In this document: positions 44,539 to 55,209 of the stretch, piece by piece
Layout of the letters: each line of letters starts with the position of its first letter
Numbering within the stretch: position 1 is the stretch's first letter
DNA from: Desulfallas thermosapovorans DSM 6562
GTDB lineage: Bacteria; Bacillota; Desulfotomaculia; Desulfotomaculales; Desulfallaceae
NCBI RefSeq assembly: GCF_008124625.1
Contig: NZ_VNHM01000001.1
Location: 291,003-355,002, forward strand
Reading direction: 5' to 3'
Length of the DNA: 64,000 nt
The notes under the pieces: generated by a model
What the model was told of the DNA's origin: nothing
The model's input: only the letters and a program-made list of their open reading frames with translations
The model's database searches: none
Made by a program: the position numbers and the translations under genes

Positions 44539-46945
44539 TGGGTAGCTCGGTTCCTCCATCGGACTCCATAATGTTTCCATATGGTACCCGGGGCGGTGGT
44601 TCTATTTGCTCAGTCTCAGGTGGAACCTCCAATTCCCGCAGTGCAATCTTAAGCACTTCATCCATATGGCCTACAGTCACCAATTCCAGCTGTTTTTTAA
44701 TATTGTTGGGTATTTCCTCAATATCTTTACGGTTATCAACAGGCAGCAGTACTGTTTTTATACCGGCGCGGTGCGCAGCCAGCACCTTTTCTTTGAGCCC
44801 GCCGATGGGCAGCACCCGCCCCCGCAGCGTAATCTCACCGGTCATGGCCACATCATGACGCACCCGGCGACCGGTCAGTGCCGAAGCCAGGGCCACCGCC
44901 ATGGTTATACCGGCGGAGGGACCATCCTTGGGAATAGCTCCCTCAGGAACGTGGACGTGGATATCATACTGGTCAAACATTTCTTCTTTAATACCCAGTT
45001 CCGCGGCCCGGCTACGCACATAGCTATAACTGGCCTGGGCTGATTCTTTCATTACATCGCCCAGTTTACCGGTCAGGGTTAGTTTGCCTTTGCCCTTGTA
45101 GGTGGTTATTTCAATGGCCAGCGTGTCACCGCCCACCTCGGTCCAGGCCAGGCCGGTGGCCACACCCACCTGGTCTTCCTGCTCTGCTATGCCGTAGCGG
45201 TATTTAGGCTTGCCCAGGAATTGTTCCAGGTTTTGCACGGTTACCTTAACCTTTTCGGCCTTACCGGATACAATCTGTTTGGCTACCTTGCGGCATAAAG
45301 AGGCAATATTGCGTTCCAAATTACGCACGCCGCTTTCCCTGGTGTATTCCCGGATAACTCGCCGAATGGTGTTTTCAGATATATGCACCATCTCGTTGTT
45401 TAGCCCATGCTCTTTAATTTGTTTGGGAAGCAGGTGACGTATGGCAATTTGCAATTTCTCTTCTTCAGTGTAGCCCGAAATATGAATTATCTCCATCCGG
45501 TCCAACAGCGGCCTGGGGATATTATGTTGAACATTGGCCGTGGTAATGAACATAACATTGCTCAGGTCATAGGGCGCTTCAATGTAGTGGTCACTAAAAG
45601 TGTTGTTCTGTTCGGGATCCAGCACTTCCAGCAGCGCCGATGACGGGTCGCCGCGGAAATCAGTGCTCATCTTGTCGATTTCATCCAGCAAGAATACCGG
45701 GTTCTTCGAACCCGCAGTTTTCATACCCTGGATAATACGCCCGGGCATAGCACCCACATAAGTGCGGCGGTGTCCCCGGATCTCGGCTTCATCCCGCACG
45801 CCGCCCAGGGAAATGCGCACGAATTTGCGCTCCAGGGCACGGGCGATGGAACGGCCCAGTGAAGTTTTACCCACGCCGGGCGGCCCCACAAAGCAAATAA
45901 TGGGCCCCTTCATTTTCTTGGCCAGCTTGCGAATGGCCAGGTATTCCAGGATACGCTCCTTAACGATTTTCAGACCGTAATGGTCTTCATCCAGTATCGT
46001 CTCGGCCATATTGATGTCCAACCGGTCCCTGGTGCTTTTGGACCAGGGCAGGGATAAAAGCCAATCCAGGTAGTTACGCACCACTGCAGACTCAGCAGCC
46101 ATGGGGGGCATTTTTTCCAGCCGCTCCACTTCCTTGAGGGCTTTTTCCTCCACTTCCTTGGGCAGCTTGGCCTTGGCGATTTTTTCCCTCAGTTCCTCGC
46201 CCTCGGCTATGCGGTCTTCCTTATCACCAAGTTCCCGCTGGATGGCCTTTATTTGCTCCCGCAGGTAGTATTCTTTCTGGGTTTTTTCCATTTGTTTGCG
46301 CACACGAACATTGATTTTGCGCTCCATTTCCACAATTTCCAGTTCTCTGGCCACAATAGAGCATAATTTCTCCAATCGCTTTGCTATATCAATGGCTTCC
46401 AGCACGGATTGTTTATCTTCTATGCGCAAAGTCAAATGTGAGGCAACTATATCAGCCAAACGTCCCGGGTCATCGATATTAACCACCGTGACCACGGTTT
46501 CCGGCGGAATTTTTTTGCTCAACTTAACGTACTGCTCAAACTGGGTAACCAGATTGCGCATTAGAGCTTCCACCTGGGGACTTTTATCAAATTCTTCTGT
46601 ATACTGATCCACTTCAACACTGAAGAAAGGCTCGCTGCTGATATATTTATTAATTTTCGCCCTGGCAATCCCCTCAACCAAAACCCTGATTGTGCCACCG
46701 GGCAGTTTCAACAACTGTTTTACCTCGGCAACGGTACCGGTGCTATAGATATCTGTTTCAACGGGGTCGTCTGTCTGGGCCTCCTTTTGGGTGGCCAGGA
46801 AAATAACCCTTTCCTTGACCATAGCTTCTTCTATCGCTTGAACTGATTTCTCCCGACCCACATCCAGGTGAATAACCATATAAGGGAAAACCAGTATTCC
46901 CCTTAAGGGTAACAGAGGTAACACCCGCTTTTTTATCGGATTCAT
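44519..46945 (-). CDS. lon: ATP-dependent protease LonA
   Basis: 808 residues: an N-terminal substrate domain (about 8-210), AAA+ ATPase ([13 protein letters not shown] and FLLDEIDKM), and a serine-lysine protease domain ([10 protein letters not shown] with the catalytic Ser, and [16 protein letters not shown] with the Lys). It degrades damaged and regulatory proteins. About 20 residues of variable C-terminal tail end in the overlap with engB. Confidence 0.98.
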   Translation of the reverse strand: MNPIKKRVLPLLPLRGILVFPYMVIHLDVGREKSVQAIEEAMVKERVIFLATQKEAQTDDPVETDIYSTGTVAEVKQLLKLPGGTIRVLVEGIARAKINKYISSEPFFSVEVDQYTEEFDKSPQVEALMRNLVTQFEQYVKLSKKIPPETVVTVVNIDDPGRLADIVASHLTLRIEDKQSVLEAIDIAKRLEKLCSIVARELEIVEMERKINVRVRKQMEKTQKEYYLREQIKAIQRELGDKEDRIAEGEELREKIAKAKLPKEVEEKALKEVERLEKMPPMAAESAVVRNYLDWLLSLPWSKSTRDRLDINMAETILDEDHYGLKIVKERILEYLAIRKLAKKMKGPIICFVGPPGVGKTSLGRSIARALERKFVRISLGGVRDEAEIRGHRRTYVGAMPGRIIQGMKTAGSKNPVFLLDEIDKMSTDFRGDPSSALLEVLDPEQNNTFSDHYIEAPYDLSNVMFITTANVQHNIPRPLLDRMEIIHISGYTEEEKLQIAIRHLLPKQIKEHGLNNEMVHISENTIRRVIREYTRESGVRNLERNIASLCRKVAKQIVSGKAEKVKVTVQNLEQFLGKPKYRYGIAEQEDQVGVATGLAWTEVGGDTLAIEITTYKGKGKLTLTGKLGDVMKESAQASYSYVRSRAAELGIKEEMFDQYDIHVHVPEGAIPKDGPSAGITMAVALASALTGRRVRHDVAMTGEITLRGRVLPIGGLKEKVLAAHRAGIKTVLLPVDNRKDIEEIPNNIKKQLELVTVGHMDEVLKIALRELEVPPETEQIEPPPRVPYGNIMESDGGTELPNENNFS

Positions 46946-47107
46946 GGAGCACCTCCTTCGATGTAGTAATGCATGGGCACAAATCCACAGTTCATTCTAA
47001 CACACCACAAAGGGTATCGCCATAGCAATAAGTGACATAGTAACGAAAAACTGTGCACGTAGGCGATCTTCCGCATATTTACACTGATTATCTGCTAATT
47101 TTAGCCT

Positions 47108-48904
47108 TCAATAACTTTCTTTACCCCCGGTTTGCCATAAAGAGTTTGTCTGAAAAGTAGTTTTGGTGCCGGGCTGACACTCGCCCGTTACCGTTGCTCC
47201 GGTGGCAGGCACAAAATTACCGGCACCCAGTTTTTCTCTTTGCTGACCGCTAATAACCAGTTTCTTTTCCGATATGCGCGGTAGTAGCGCACCGTTAATA
47301 ACTTCTTCCAGTGTTTCAGCCGGCAGCACTTCCAAATCCGGCATATTCCGAAACATTTCCTGGTAATTGTCTGCCGGTATAAATACTTTTTTCACGCCGG
47401 CATGCCGGGCCGCCTCCACTTTGGCCACCACGCCACCCACGGGCATAACGTAACCCCGGATGGATACCTCGCCGGTCATAGCCACTGTGTTGGAAACCGG
47501 TATACCGGTAATGGCGGAATAAACAGCAGTGGCCACCGCCACTCCGGCCGATGGGCCGTCCACCGGCGCACCGCCGGGGAAATTTACGTGCAGGTCATAA
47601 TCCCGGGGGTCTACCCCCATGGTCCGCCGGAGCACGGTAAGCACATTTTCCACCGCCCCCCGGGCCATGCTTTTGCGGCGGATAGTCTTGCCCGGGCTGC
47701 CCAATTCCTCTTCATCCACTATGCCTGTAACCACCACTTTACCCTGCCCGGGTGCCGCCGGTATAGCCCCCACCTCAATTTCCAGCAATATACCCATATT
47801 GGGACCATATACCGCCAAACCATTGACCAGACCCACCTGGGGTTTGGCGGGTATTTTCTTTTCCATGCGAGGTGCATACTGGCCACTGTTGACCACCCAC
47901 TCCACGTCCGCAGTTAAAATCTCTTTACGCCCCTCGGTAATGGCAATACCCGCCGCCAGCTGGATAATATTAACCGCTTCCCGGCCGCTTGTGGCATATT
48001 TCTTAATAATCTCCAGACCTTTTTCGTCCATGGTAAAACCAATTTTTTGCACAGCACCGGCGGCAATGGTTCCTATTTCCTCGGGCATAAGGGGCCGGAA
48101 GAAAATTTCCATGCACCGGGAACGGATGGCCGGCGGGATACTGTCGGGTGTACGGGTAGTAGCACCCACCATCCTGAAATCAGCCGGCAGCCCGTTTTGG
48201 AATATGTCATGTATATGCCCGGGAATGTTAGTATCTTCCGGGCTATAATAGGCGCTTTCCAACAGTACCTTGCGATCTTCCATCACTTTAAGCAGTTTAT
48301 TCATTTGTATGGGATGCAGTTCCCCTATTTCATCAATAAATAATATGCCGCCATGGGCTTTGGTTACCGCTCCCGGCTTGGGCTGCGGTATGCCGGCCAC
48401 GCCCATGGGCCCTGCACCCTGATAAATGGGATCATGCACCGAGCCGATAAGGGGGTCGGCTATGCCCCGCTCATCAAAACGGGCGGTGGTGGCATCCACT
48501 TCGATAAACTTGGCGTCCTCCTTAAAGGGAGAAGCGGGATTTTTTTTGGCCTCTTCCAGCACCAGCCGGGCCGCCGCTGTTTTACCCACCCCGGGGGGAC
48601 CATATACAATTACGTGCTGGGGATTGGGACCACACAGCGCCGCCTTTAGAGACTTCAAACCTTCGGACTGCCCGATTATTTCATCAAAATTTCCGGGTCT
48701 GGTTCTTTCGGCTAAAGGTTCGGAAAGGGATATCTGCCGCAAGTTCTGTAATTTTTCCAATTCTCTACGGGATTCCCTTTCCACCACCGATTTATTGCCC
48801 TGTTGAGCTTTAAGTAAATTCCAAAAATATAATCCGATTATTACAGCAAAAAAAACCTGAATAAAAGTAATAAAGCTGGCTACGCCGCTGGAAAAATCCA
48901 CCAT
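47108..48904 (-). CDS. lonB: Membrane-anchored LonB-type protease (sporulation Lon)
   Basis: 598 residues. An N-terminal membrane segment (about 10-28) replaces the LonA substrate domain. The AAA+ part has [14 protein letters not shown] and GGILFIDEIGEL; the protease domain has PVDGPSAGVAVA (catalytic Ser) and a Lys in GGVVAKVEAARHAGVKK. In Bacillus LonB is made in the forespore under sigma-F. Here it lies upstream of lonA with a 162-base gap in which no terminator is seen. A tail of about 50 residues after the protease domain is rich in Gly and Thr and is not conserved. Confidence 0.94.
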   Translation of the reverse strand: MVDFSSGVASFITFIQVFFAVIIGLYFWNLLKAQQGNKSVVERESRRELEKLQNLRQISLSEPLAERTRPGNFDEIIGQSEGLKSLKAALCGPNPQHVIVYGPPGVGKTAAARLVLEEAKKNPASPFKEDAKFIEVDATTARFDERGIADPLIGSVHDPIYQGAGPMGVAGIPQPKPGAVTKAHGGILFIDEIGELHPIQMNKLLKVMEDRKVLLESAYYSPEDTNIPGHIHDIFQNGLPADFRMVGATTRTPDSIPPAIRSRCMEIFFRPLMPEEIGTIAAGAVQKIGFTMDEKGLEIIKKYATSGREAVNIIQLAAGIAITEGRKEILTADVEWVVNSGQYAPRMEKKIPAKPQVGLVNGLAVYGPNMGILLEIEVGAIPAAPGQGKVVVTGIVDEEELGSPGKTIRRKSMARGAVENVLTVLRRTMGVDPRDYDLHVNFPGGAPVDGPSAGVAVATAVYSAITGIPVSNTVAMTGEVSIRGYVMPVGGVVAKVEAARHAGVKKVFIPADNYQEMFRNMPDLEVLPAETLEEVINGALLPRISEKKLVISGQQREKLGAGNFVPATGATVTGECQPGTKTTFQTNSLWQTGGKESY

Positions 48905-49101
48905 AGATACCTCCCCTGATACTGCCGCACTGGCTATTATTGCCTTTATTTATCATATATTATTACTATCTTTTACATATTTTATCCGACAGCGTGAATT
49001 GTCTTTTTTTATCGCAATATAGTATGAAGTTTGTTAATACCAATGGCAGGGAAAAGGGGTTTCTTTGTCCAATTAACAAACACAATTAAGGGGGCCGCCG
49101 G

Positions 49102-50805
49102 ATGAACCAGTTTAGTTTTTACACTTTAAATGAATGCATTGGCGAGGCAGTGTACGTGAAGGACCTCCAGGATAACCTGGTATATGCAAACAAAGCTACG
49201 GAGAACATCACCAAATGGCCTGCAAAATTTTTATTAAATAAAAAATGTTATGATATATTTCCCGGTGTAAAGGGGGATTGTAGATTTAGTTGCCCGGTAA
49301 AAAGGGTAATCACCGGAGAAGCTCCCCACCCGTGCGTATTCAACAGAACCATACTGACCGCTGAAGCTAAAATCCGCCATTTACAAATTGCCGCCTACCC
49401 GTTTATAGATAATGGCCGGTTAAAGGGAAGTATTTTAATTGCCCGGGACATTACCACCCTGCATCAATACGAAGAAACACTGCAAAGGGAGAGCTTAAAA
49501 CGCAAACAACTGGAACAATACATAAATCGCACCGAAGTTATGTACCAGGCTATTTTTGAGCATACCGGCACTGCCATGCTGGTTATTGAGAACGACCGCA
49601 CTATCAGCATGATCAACCGCGAATTGGAACGCATTACCGGGTATACCCGGGCTGAATTGGTAGACGGCAAGAGAAAATGGGATGAATTCGTGCACCCCGG
49701 CGACCGGGAAAAAATGCTCGCTTATCACTCGTCCAGGAGGAGTAAGGGTAATAAGACACCCGACCATTATGAATTCAGGCTCATCCACGCCAGTGGCGCG
49801 GTTCTGGAAGTTTTCTTCACCATCGGCATGATTCCGGGCACCCAGCAAAGCATCGGTTCCATTATTGATATTACCGAGCGCAAACAAACCGAGCGGGCAT
49901 TACAGGAATCCGAAGAAAAATATCGATTACTTCTGGAAAATATTGAGGATGTTTTCTATGAGGTTGATCTTGCCGGTAATTTTACCTTTGTCAACGAGTC
50001 GGTCTACCGGGTATTCGGGTTCAAAAGAGAAGAATTGATCGGCCGCAATTACCGTGAACTGGTGGATCAAGAAAACGCCTGCAAGGCCTTTGCCGCCTAT
50101 AACAAGGTGTTTTCAACAGGGGTGCCGGAACGTGGCTTTTCCTGGGCCATTATCCGCCCGGACGGGGAAAAAAGGGACCTGGAGGTTTCAGTTTCCCCCA
50201 TCCGTGACCCCAAAGGCCAAATTTGCGGTTTCAGGGGTACCGCCCGGGACATCACCGAGCGCAAGAAAACAGAGGACCGCCTGCGTTTTCTGAGCTTGCA
50301 TGATGCCTTGACCGGGCTGTACAATCGTAATTATTTTGAAGAGGAAATGCATCGCCTGGTTAAGGGACGCCAGTTCCCTGTTTCATTGATCTGCGCTGAT
50401 GTGGACGGGCTTAAACAGGTTAATGATTCTTTGGGCCACAAAAAGGGTGATGAATTACTGGTTAGCACAGCAACGATTATTAAAAATGCACTGCGTGCCT
50501 CTGATGTGGTAGCCAGAGTGGGCGGCGATGAATTCGTTATAATTTTGCCCCAGTCGGACCTGGACGCCGCTGAGAGTGCCTGCCGGCGTATCAGGGATTC
50601 CATCGCACAGTATAACCGTCAAAAACCGGATTTGCCCATCAGTATATCCCTGGGTTGTGCCACGGCCCAAACAGGCAAAGACATGGCTAATTTATACAAA
50701 CTGGCCGACGATAATATGTACCGGGAGAAGATGCTAAAGCACAACAGCACCCGGCGCAGCATGCTGACCCCACCGGGAAAATGTGATTGCAACGGGGCAC
50801 AATAA
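49102..50805 (+). CDS. PAS-PAS-PAS-GGDEF diguanylate cyclase
   Basis: 567 residues with AAGGGGG upstream. Three PAS domains lie at about 8-125, 145-265 and 275-395, each of the last two ending in DITERK. The first has cysteines at 49, 60, 64 and 78 (KKCYDIFPG, GDCRFSCPVK, HPC) that could bind a metal or Fe-S cluster. The GGDEF domain (about 400-555) has VGGDEFVII intact, so it should make cyclic di-GMP; the inhibitory RxxD site is not evident. No membrane segment: a cytoplasmic sensor. No c-di-GMP riboswitch was recognised upstream. Confidence 0.92.
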   Translation: MNQFSFYTLNECIGEAVYVKDLQDNLVYANKATENITKWPAKFLLNKKCYDIFPGVKGDCRFSCPVKRVITGEAPHPCVFNRTILTAEAKIRHLQIAAYPFIDNGRLKGSILIARDITTLHQYEETLQRESLKRKQLEQYINRTEVMYQAIFEHTGTAMLVIENDRTISMINRELERITGYTRAELVDGKRKWDEFVHPGDREKMLAYHSSRRSKGNKTPDHYEFRLIHASGAVLEVFFTIGMIPGTQQSIGSIIDITERKQTERALQESEEKYRLLLENIEDVFYEVDLAGNFTFVNESVYRVFGFKREELIGRNYRELVDQENACKAFAAYNKVFSTGVPERGFSWAIIRPDGEKRDLEVSVSPIRDPKGQICGFRGTARDITERKKTEDRLRFLSLHDALTGLYNRNYFEEEMHRLVKGRQFPVSLICADVDGLKQVNDSLGHKKGDELLVSTATIIKNALRASDVVARVGGDEFVIILPQSDLDAAESACRRIRDSIAQYNRQKPDLPISISLGCATAQTGKDMANLYKLADDNMYREKMLKHNSTRRSMLTPPGKCDCNGAQ

Positions 50806-50818
50806 TTACCGGTAAAAA

Positions 50819-50863
50819 CCGCATAAAAAAATGCCACCCTAAAGGTGGCATTTTTTTATGCGG
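50819..50863. terminator. Shared bidirectional terminator overlapping the clpX stop
   Basis: A 20-bp perfect stem (50819-50838 with 50844-50863) around a CTAAA loop, with seven A and seven T residues inside the arms, gives T-tracts on both strands. It ends the diguanylate cyclase and clpX transcripts. The clpX stop codon (50856-50858) lies within the stem. Confidence 0.93.
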
Positions 50864-52106
50864 ATTCTTCTTTCTTTTTTTTGCGCTCCATGGAAATAAT
50901 GATCGGCTTTTCCTTATTCAGTATAGTGTCCTTGGTAATAATGCACTTGGCGATATCCTGCCGGGAAGGAATGTCATACATTATATCCAGCATGATATCT
51001 TCAAGTATGGATCTGAGGCCCCGGGCTCCGGTTTTACGGCGTAACGCCTCCTGGGCAATGGTCCTCAGGGCATCACCCTGGAATTCCAGACTAACACCAT
51101 CTAGATCCAGTAACTTTTCATATTGTTTGACCAGGGCATTGCGCGGCTCGGTAAGAATGCGCACCAGCGTCTCTTCATCCAGCGCATCCAGGGTAACTAT
51201 AACCGGCAAACGCCCCACAAATTCGGGGATCAACCCGTAACGCAGCAGGTCTTCGGGCAATATATGGGATAATATTTCGCCGATACGCATTTCCTGTTTG
51301 GGCTTGATTTCGGCACCAAAACCCATTACCTTTTGACCGGTGCGGTTTTGGATAATCTTTTCAATGCCATCGAAAGCACCACCGCAGATAAACAAGATGT
51401 TGGTGGTATCAAGCTGAATGAATTCCTGGTGCGGGTGTTTGCGACCACCCTGGGGTGGCACGCTGGCCACTGTGCCCTCCAGTATCTTCAACAAGGCCTG
51501 CTGCACACCCTCACCTGAAACATCCCGGGTAATGGACGGGTTTTCAGACTTGCGAGCAATTTTATCAATTTCATCAATATAGACGATGCCCCGCTCGGCT
51601 TTTTCCACATCATAATCGGCCGCCTGAATCAACTTCAGCAAAATATTTTCCACATCTTCGCCCACGTAACCGGCCTCGGTGAGCGATGTAGCGTCGGCTA
51701 TGGCAAAGGGAACGTTCAGTAATCTGGCCAGCGTCTGGGCCAGCAGGGTTTTCCCGCTGCCGGTGGGGCCCAGCATTACAATGTTGCTCTTTTGCAATTC
51801 CACATCATCAATTTTGCCGCCCAGGTTAATTCTCTTGTAGTGATTGTATACAGCCACAGCCAATGACCTTTTAGCACTTTCCTGCCCAATGACATACTGA
51901 TCCAGTACCTCTTTTATTTCCTTTGGCTTGGGAATATCCCCGAGATCCAGACCGATATCCTCGTTTAATTCTTCTTCGATGATTTCATTACATAGTTCAA
52001 TGCACTCATCGCAAATGTAAACACCCGGCCCGGCCACGAGTTTTTTCACTTGATCCTGGAGCTTGCCGCAAAAGGAGCATTTTAGCTGACCTTTTTCATT
52101 AAACAT
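50856..52106 (-). CDS. clpX: ClpX, ATPase subunit of ClpXP
   Basis: 416 residues. The N-terminal zinc domain has CSFCGK and CDECIELC. The AAA+ part has [12 protein letters not shown] and [10 protein letters not shown]. The ClpP-binding loop reads KVMGFGAE, corresponding to the IGF loop. It unfolds tagged proteins for ClpP. 13 bases after clpP. Confidence 0.98.
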   Translation of the reverse strand: MFNEKGQLKCSFCGKLQDQVKKLVAGPGVYICDECIELCNEIIEEELNEDIGLDLGDIPKPKEIKEVLDQYVIGQESAKRSLAVAVYNHYKRINLGGKIDDVELQKSNIVMLGPTGSGKTLLAQTLARLLNVPFAIADATSLTEAGYVGEDVENILLKLIQAADYDVEKAERGIVYIDEIDKIARKSENPSITRDVSGEGVQQALLKILEGTVASVPPQGGRKHPHQEFIQLDTTNILFICGGAFDGIEKIIQNRTGQKVMGFGAEIKPKQEMRIGEILSHILPEDLLRYGLIPEFVGRLPVIVTLDALDEETLVRILTEPRNALVKQYEKLLDLDGVSLEFQGDALRTIAQEALRRKTGARGLRSILEDIMLDIMYDIPSRQDIAKCIITKDTILNKEKPIIISMERKKKKEESA

Positions 52107-52119
52107 AATTCCACCTCTT

Positions 52120-52713
52120 TTAGCTTTGCTTGGCCCTCACAAATACCTTATCTATGAGGCCGTACTCTTTTGCCTCTTCAGCCGACATAAAGAAGTCACG
52201 TTCCGTATCCCGGGCCACCCTATCCTTGGGCTGGCCGGTATGTTTGGCCAGCAGTTCATTCAAGGTATCCTTCATGCGCAATATCTCTCTGGCATGGATA
52301 TCAATATCCGTTGCCTGACCCTGCACGCCGCCCAGCGGTTGGTGAATCATTATTCTGGCGTAGGGGAGTGCATAACGCTTGCCGGGTGCACCGGCGGCCA
52401 GTAAAAATGAACCCATACTGGCTGCCTGGCCGAGGCAAATGGTGGATACATCGGGCTTGACATACTGCATGGTGTCGTATATAGCCATGCCCGCCGTTAC
52501 CACCCCGCCGGGCGAATTAATATAAACATTAATATCTTTTTCAGGATCTTCTGCTTCCAAAAACAATAGCTGGGCGATAACCAGGTTAGAAACAGTATCA
52601 TCAATGGGACCGCCGATAAAGACAATCCGATCCTTTAAAAGCCTGGAATAAATATCATAGGATCTCTCACCCCGGTTGGTCTGCTCAACCACAATGGGAA
52701 CAAGGTAAGACAC
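52120..52713 (-). CDS. clpP: ClpP, proteolytic subunit
   Basis: 197 residues. Catalytic Ser in [11 protein letters not shown], His in MIHQPLGG and Asp in RDTERDFFM are all present. It forms the double-ring chamber used with ClpX. Between tig (73 bases upstream) and clpX, the normal Firmicutes and proteobacterial order. Confidence 0.98.
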   Translation of the reverse strand: MSYLVPIVVEQTNRGERSYDIYSRLLKDRIVFIGGPIDDTVSNLVIAQLLFLEAEDPEKDINVYINSPGGVVTAGMAIYDTMQYVKPDVSTICLGQAASMGSFLLAAGAPGKRYALPYARIMIHQPLGGVQGQATDIDIHAREILRMKDTLNELLAKHTGQPKDRVARDTERDFFMSAEEAKEYGLIDKVFVRAKQS

Positions 52714-52786
52714 TCGGATCTCCTCCTAATTATTAGTCGGAATTCGTTGCGAACATATCAATAGAAATATCCCTTACGCTAATAAC

Positions 52787-54103
52787 TTATTCTTGGGCCT
52801 CTTGGTTTGTGTCCTCAACCAGTTTGGCCCGCTCGGCGATAAAATCAATGGTTTTCTGCTGCTGCAAACCTTCCCGGATAAATTCAATCTGATTCCGTCC
52901 TTCTAGTATTTTGCGCAAAACACCGGGATCCTGCTGGTAATTTTCTGCCATCCTGGCAATTTCCTTTTCCAAATCTTCATCGCTTACTTCAATGGCTTCT
53001 TTTTTAGCAATGGCCTCCAGCACCAGGGTTGTCTTTACACCCCTTCTGGCATCATCACGGAAACTTTTTTTCAAATCGTCAATGCTTGAATTGGTATATT
53101 TTAGGTAATTCTCCATGTTCAAGCCCTGGGATAAAAGACGTCTTTCCATGTTATCCAACATTTCCTCAACCCGGGTGTCCACCATTTCTTCGGGGATATC
53201 CACCGTCGCGTTCCCCACGGCCTTTTGTACCGCTTCACCCTTAATCTGCTGCTCGGCTTGCTTTTCAGCGGCTTCTTTTAACTTATTCAACAGGTCGTTC
53301 CTTAATTCCTCCAGGGTATCAAATTCACTGACATCCTTGGCAAATTCATCATCCAAAGCAGCTAATTCTTTCCGCTTGATACCCTTTACAGTTACTGTAA
53401 ATACGGCTTCCTGACCCTTGAGGTCTTCATTCGGGTAATCCTCCGGGAAGGTTACGGTGATATCCCTGGTTTCTCCCACGCCGGCTCCGATAAGCTGGTC
53501 CTCGAAACCCGGTACAAAAGTGCCCGAGCCGATCTCCAGGGAATAATCTGTTCCCTTACCGCCTTCAAATTCAACACCGTCCTTGCGCCCGGTGAAGTCA
53601 ATAATCGCTAGATCGCCACTGGCCACAGCACCCTCCTCTACATTAATTAATTGAGCGTGTCTTTCCTGCAGTTTGGCCAGTTCTTTATCCACATCCTTTT
53701 CATCAATGTCCGCCTTGGGCTTGGTTACTTCAAGACCGCTGTACTGCCCCAGTTCAACCTCGGGCTTAACACGCACGGTGGCTTTAAATTTTACAGCCTT
53801 GCCTTCTTCCATTTGTTCAATTTCAAGCTGGGGCTGGGAAACCGGTTCAATACCAGTTTCATCTACAGCCTTCATATAAGCTTCAGGAATGACATATTCC
53901 ACAGCCTCATTATAAAGGGCGGCTTTGCCGACATAATTTTCAAATACCACCCGCGGTGTTTTTCCCTTGCGAAATCCGGGTACATGTACATCTTTGACCA
54001 ATTTGCGATATGCTTGATCAAGAGCTTTGGCCAACTGTTCTGCATCAACTTCCACGTCAAGTACTACTGTATTGTTCTCCAGCTTTTCCGCGGTCGCTTT
54101 CAT
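52787..54103 (-). CDS. tig: Trigger factor
   Basis: 438 residues from the ATG at 54103 with AAAAGGGGGAGCATTA before it; the longer frame to 54205 has no such site. The ribosome-binding N-domain has VPGFRKGKTPRVVFENYVG. The FKBP-type prolyl isomerase domain (about 150-240) has IIDFTGRKDGVEFEGG and FVPGFEDQLIG. A long helical C-terminal chaperone domain follows. It meets nascent chains at the ribosome exit. First gene of tig-clpP-clpX. Confidence 0.97.
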   Translation of the reverse strand: MKATAEKLENNTVVLDVEVDAEQLAKALDQAYRKLVKDVHVPGFRKGKTPRVVFENYVGKAALYNEAVEYVIPEAYMKAVDETGIEPVSQPQLEIEQMEEGKAVKFKATVRVKPEVELGQYSGLEVTKPKADIDEKDVDKELAKLQERHAQLINVEEGAVASGDLAIIDFTGRKDGVEFEGGKGTDYSLEIGSGTFVPGFEDQLIGAGVGETRDITVTFPEDYPNEDLKGQEAVFTVTVKGIKRKELAALDDEFAKDVSEFDTLEELRNDLLNKLKEAAEKQAEQQIKGEAVQKAVGNATVDIPEEMVDTRVEEMLDNMERRLLSQGLNMENYLKYTNSSIDDLKKSFRDDARRGVKTTLVLEAIAKKEAIEVSDEDLEKEIARMAENYQQDPGVLRKILEGRNQIEFIREGLQQQKTIDFIAERAKLVEDTNQEAQE

Positions 54104-54289
54104 TAATGCTCCCCCTTTTAAGTTGTCGTATGTAATGTTTTCCATGGCTAGTACTATTTTATCCAAAACCAGCGCAATTACAAATAGTATTCTACCGCCA
54201 TGCAATAATTTCCTTCAGTGGCGTTGGTAATATAATAACATTTACAAATAAATAGCCGGTTTTATAACCCGGCAATCTTTTAAGGTTAT

Positions 54290-54318
54290 ATTCTAGCATG
54301 ATTCCGGCAAAATAACAA
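54290..54318 (-). promoter_or_regulatory. Candidate promoter of tig-clpP-clpX
   Basis: On the - strand TTGTTA (54318-54313), a 17-base spacer and TAGAAT (54295-54290). The leader of about 180 bases contains a small GCCGGGTTATAAAACCGGC hairpin (54273-54255). No CtsR heptad repeat was seen. Confidence 0.5.
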
Positions 54319-54374
54319 GGTAACATGCATTAAATTATTGTTTAAATATCACCTAGCATTATTAAGTAAACATG

Positions 54375-54403
54375 TTGACGTTGCATTGGAAATATGCAAT
54401 AAT
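54375..54403 (+). promoter_or_regulatory. Candidate promoter of the biotinyl carrier gene
   Basis: TTGACG (54375-54380), a 17-base spacer and AATAAT (54398-54403), each one mismatch from consensus. It gives a 170-base AT-rich leader with a direct repeat of GTTTAAAATATT at 54488-54499 and 54507-54518. Confidence 0.4.
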
Positions 54404-54581
54404 TCTTTCAAGTGAATTGAAGGATATTCCAAATATTAGAGAATGAGGGAAGGACTGCGGGCGAAAGATATTATTTTTATTATAAATGTTTAAAATATTT
54501 ATAAGTGTTTAAAATATTATTGATGAAAATTAAAATTTAGCCGCATATAAAATACAATATTATTCCAAGGAGGTTGGTAAA

Positions 54582-54794
54582 ATGGCTAATGTAGTTTCTC
54601 CAATGGTAGGAAAACTGGTTTCCGTTGATGTTAAGGTGGGCGATAAGGTTAAGGCCAATGACCCGGTGGCCACCATCGAAGCAATGAAAATGATGGTTAA
54701 GATTTATGCTCCCTCCGACGGCACCGTGCAGGAGATCAAGGTAGCGGCTGGCGATGTTGTAAACACCGACACTGTGATTATGACCCTGGAGTAA
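54582..54794 (+). CDS. Stand-alone biotinyl carrier protein
   Basis: 70 residues with AAGGAGGTTGGTAAA upstream. It is a single biotinyl domain; the lysine to be biotinylated is K36 in EAMKMM. Such free carriers serve carboxyltransferase complexes, for example methylmalonyl-CoA, oxaloacetate or glutaconyl-CoA decarboxylases and transcarboxylases. No carboxylase, decarboxylase or biotin ligase gene is in the window, so its partner is elsewhere. The gene is monocistronic, ended by a hairpin at 54865. Confidence 0.93.
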   Translation: MANVVSPMVGKLVSVDVKVGDKVKANDPVATIEAMKMMVKIYAPSDGTVQEIKVAAGDVVNTDTVIMTLE

Positions 54795-54864
54795 TAAAAC
54801 CGGTAAGCACACCTATCCGGGATCGTTTTACGAATCACATTTTTTGGAATTATCCCGCTAATAC

Positions 54865-54895
54865 AGGACACCGCCACGAAGCGGTGTCCTTTTTA
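54865..54895 (+). terminator. Intrinsic terminator of the biotinyl carrier gene
   Basis: AGGACACCGC (54865-54874) pairs with GCGGTGTCCT (54881-54890), followed by TTTTTAC. The rest of the 415-base gap to the thiolase gene is AT-rich, with no recognised element. Confidence 0.88.
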
Positions 54896-55209
54896 CTTTT
54901 TCCTACCTTGCTTCCTACTCTACGCTCCAACAAGCAGACGCGATATATAAACTTGCTTACTACCACCATCATTTACACACACCAAATCAACTGTCCACAA
55001 TGCATACAAAGTTAAATTTTACCTGTACACTATTTGCCCTGTAAAATACCCGACAAGCCCGCATTTCCACCGCTGCTCGCCAAAACTCGGTACACAAGTA
55101 TAACACCTGGCATATTTTTTGCGATTGTAATTATATAACTAACTGTACCCAAAAGTATACAATCATTATCCGGTAAATTTATCCAGCCAGTGAAGAAGGG
55201 AGTATAAAA

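Noticed and set aside
48905..49101. Possible c-di-GMP riboswitch before the diguanylate cyclase
   Set aside because: GGCAGGGAAAAGGGG looked similar to part of the class I motif, but the paired stems and the conserved loops are not there.
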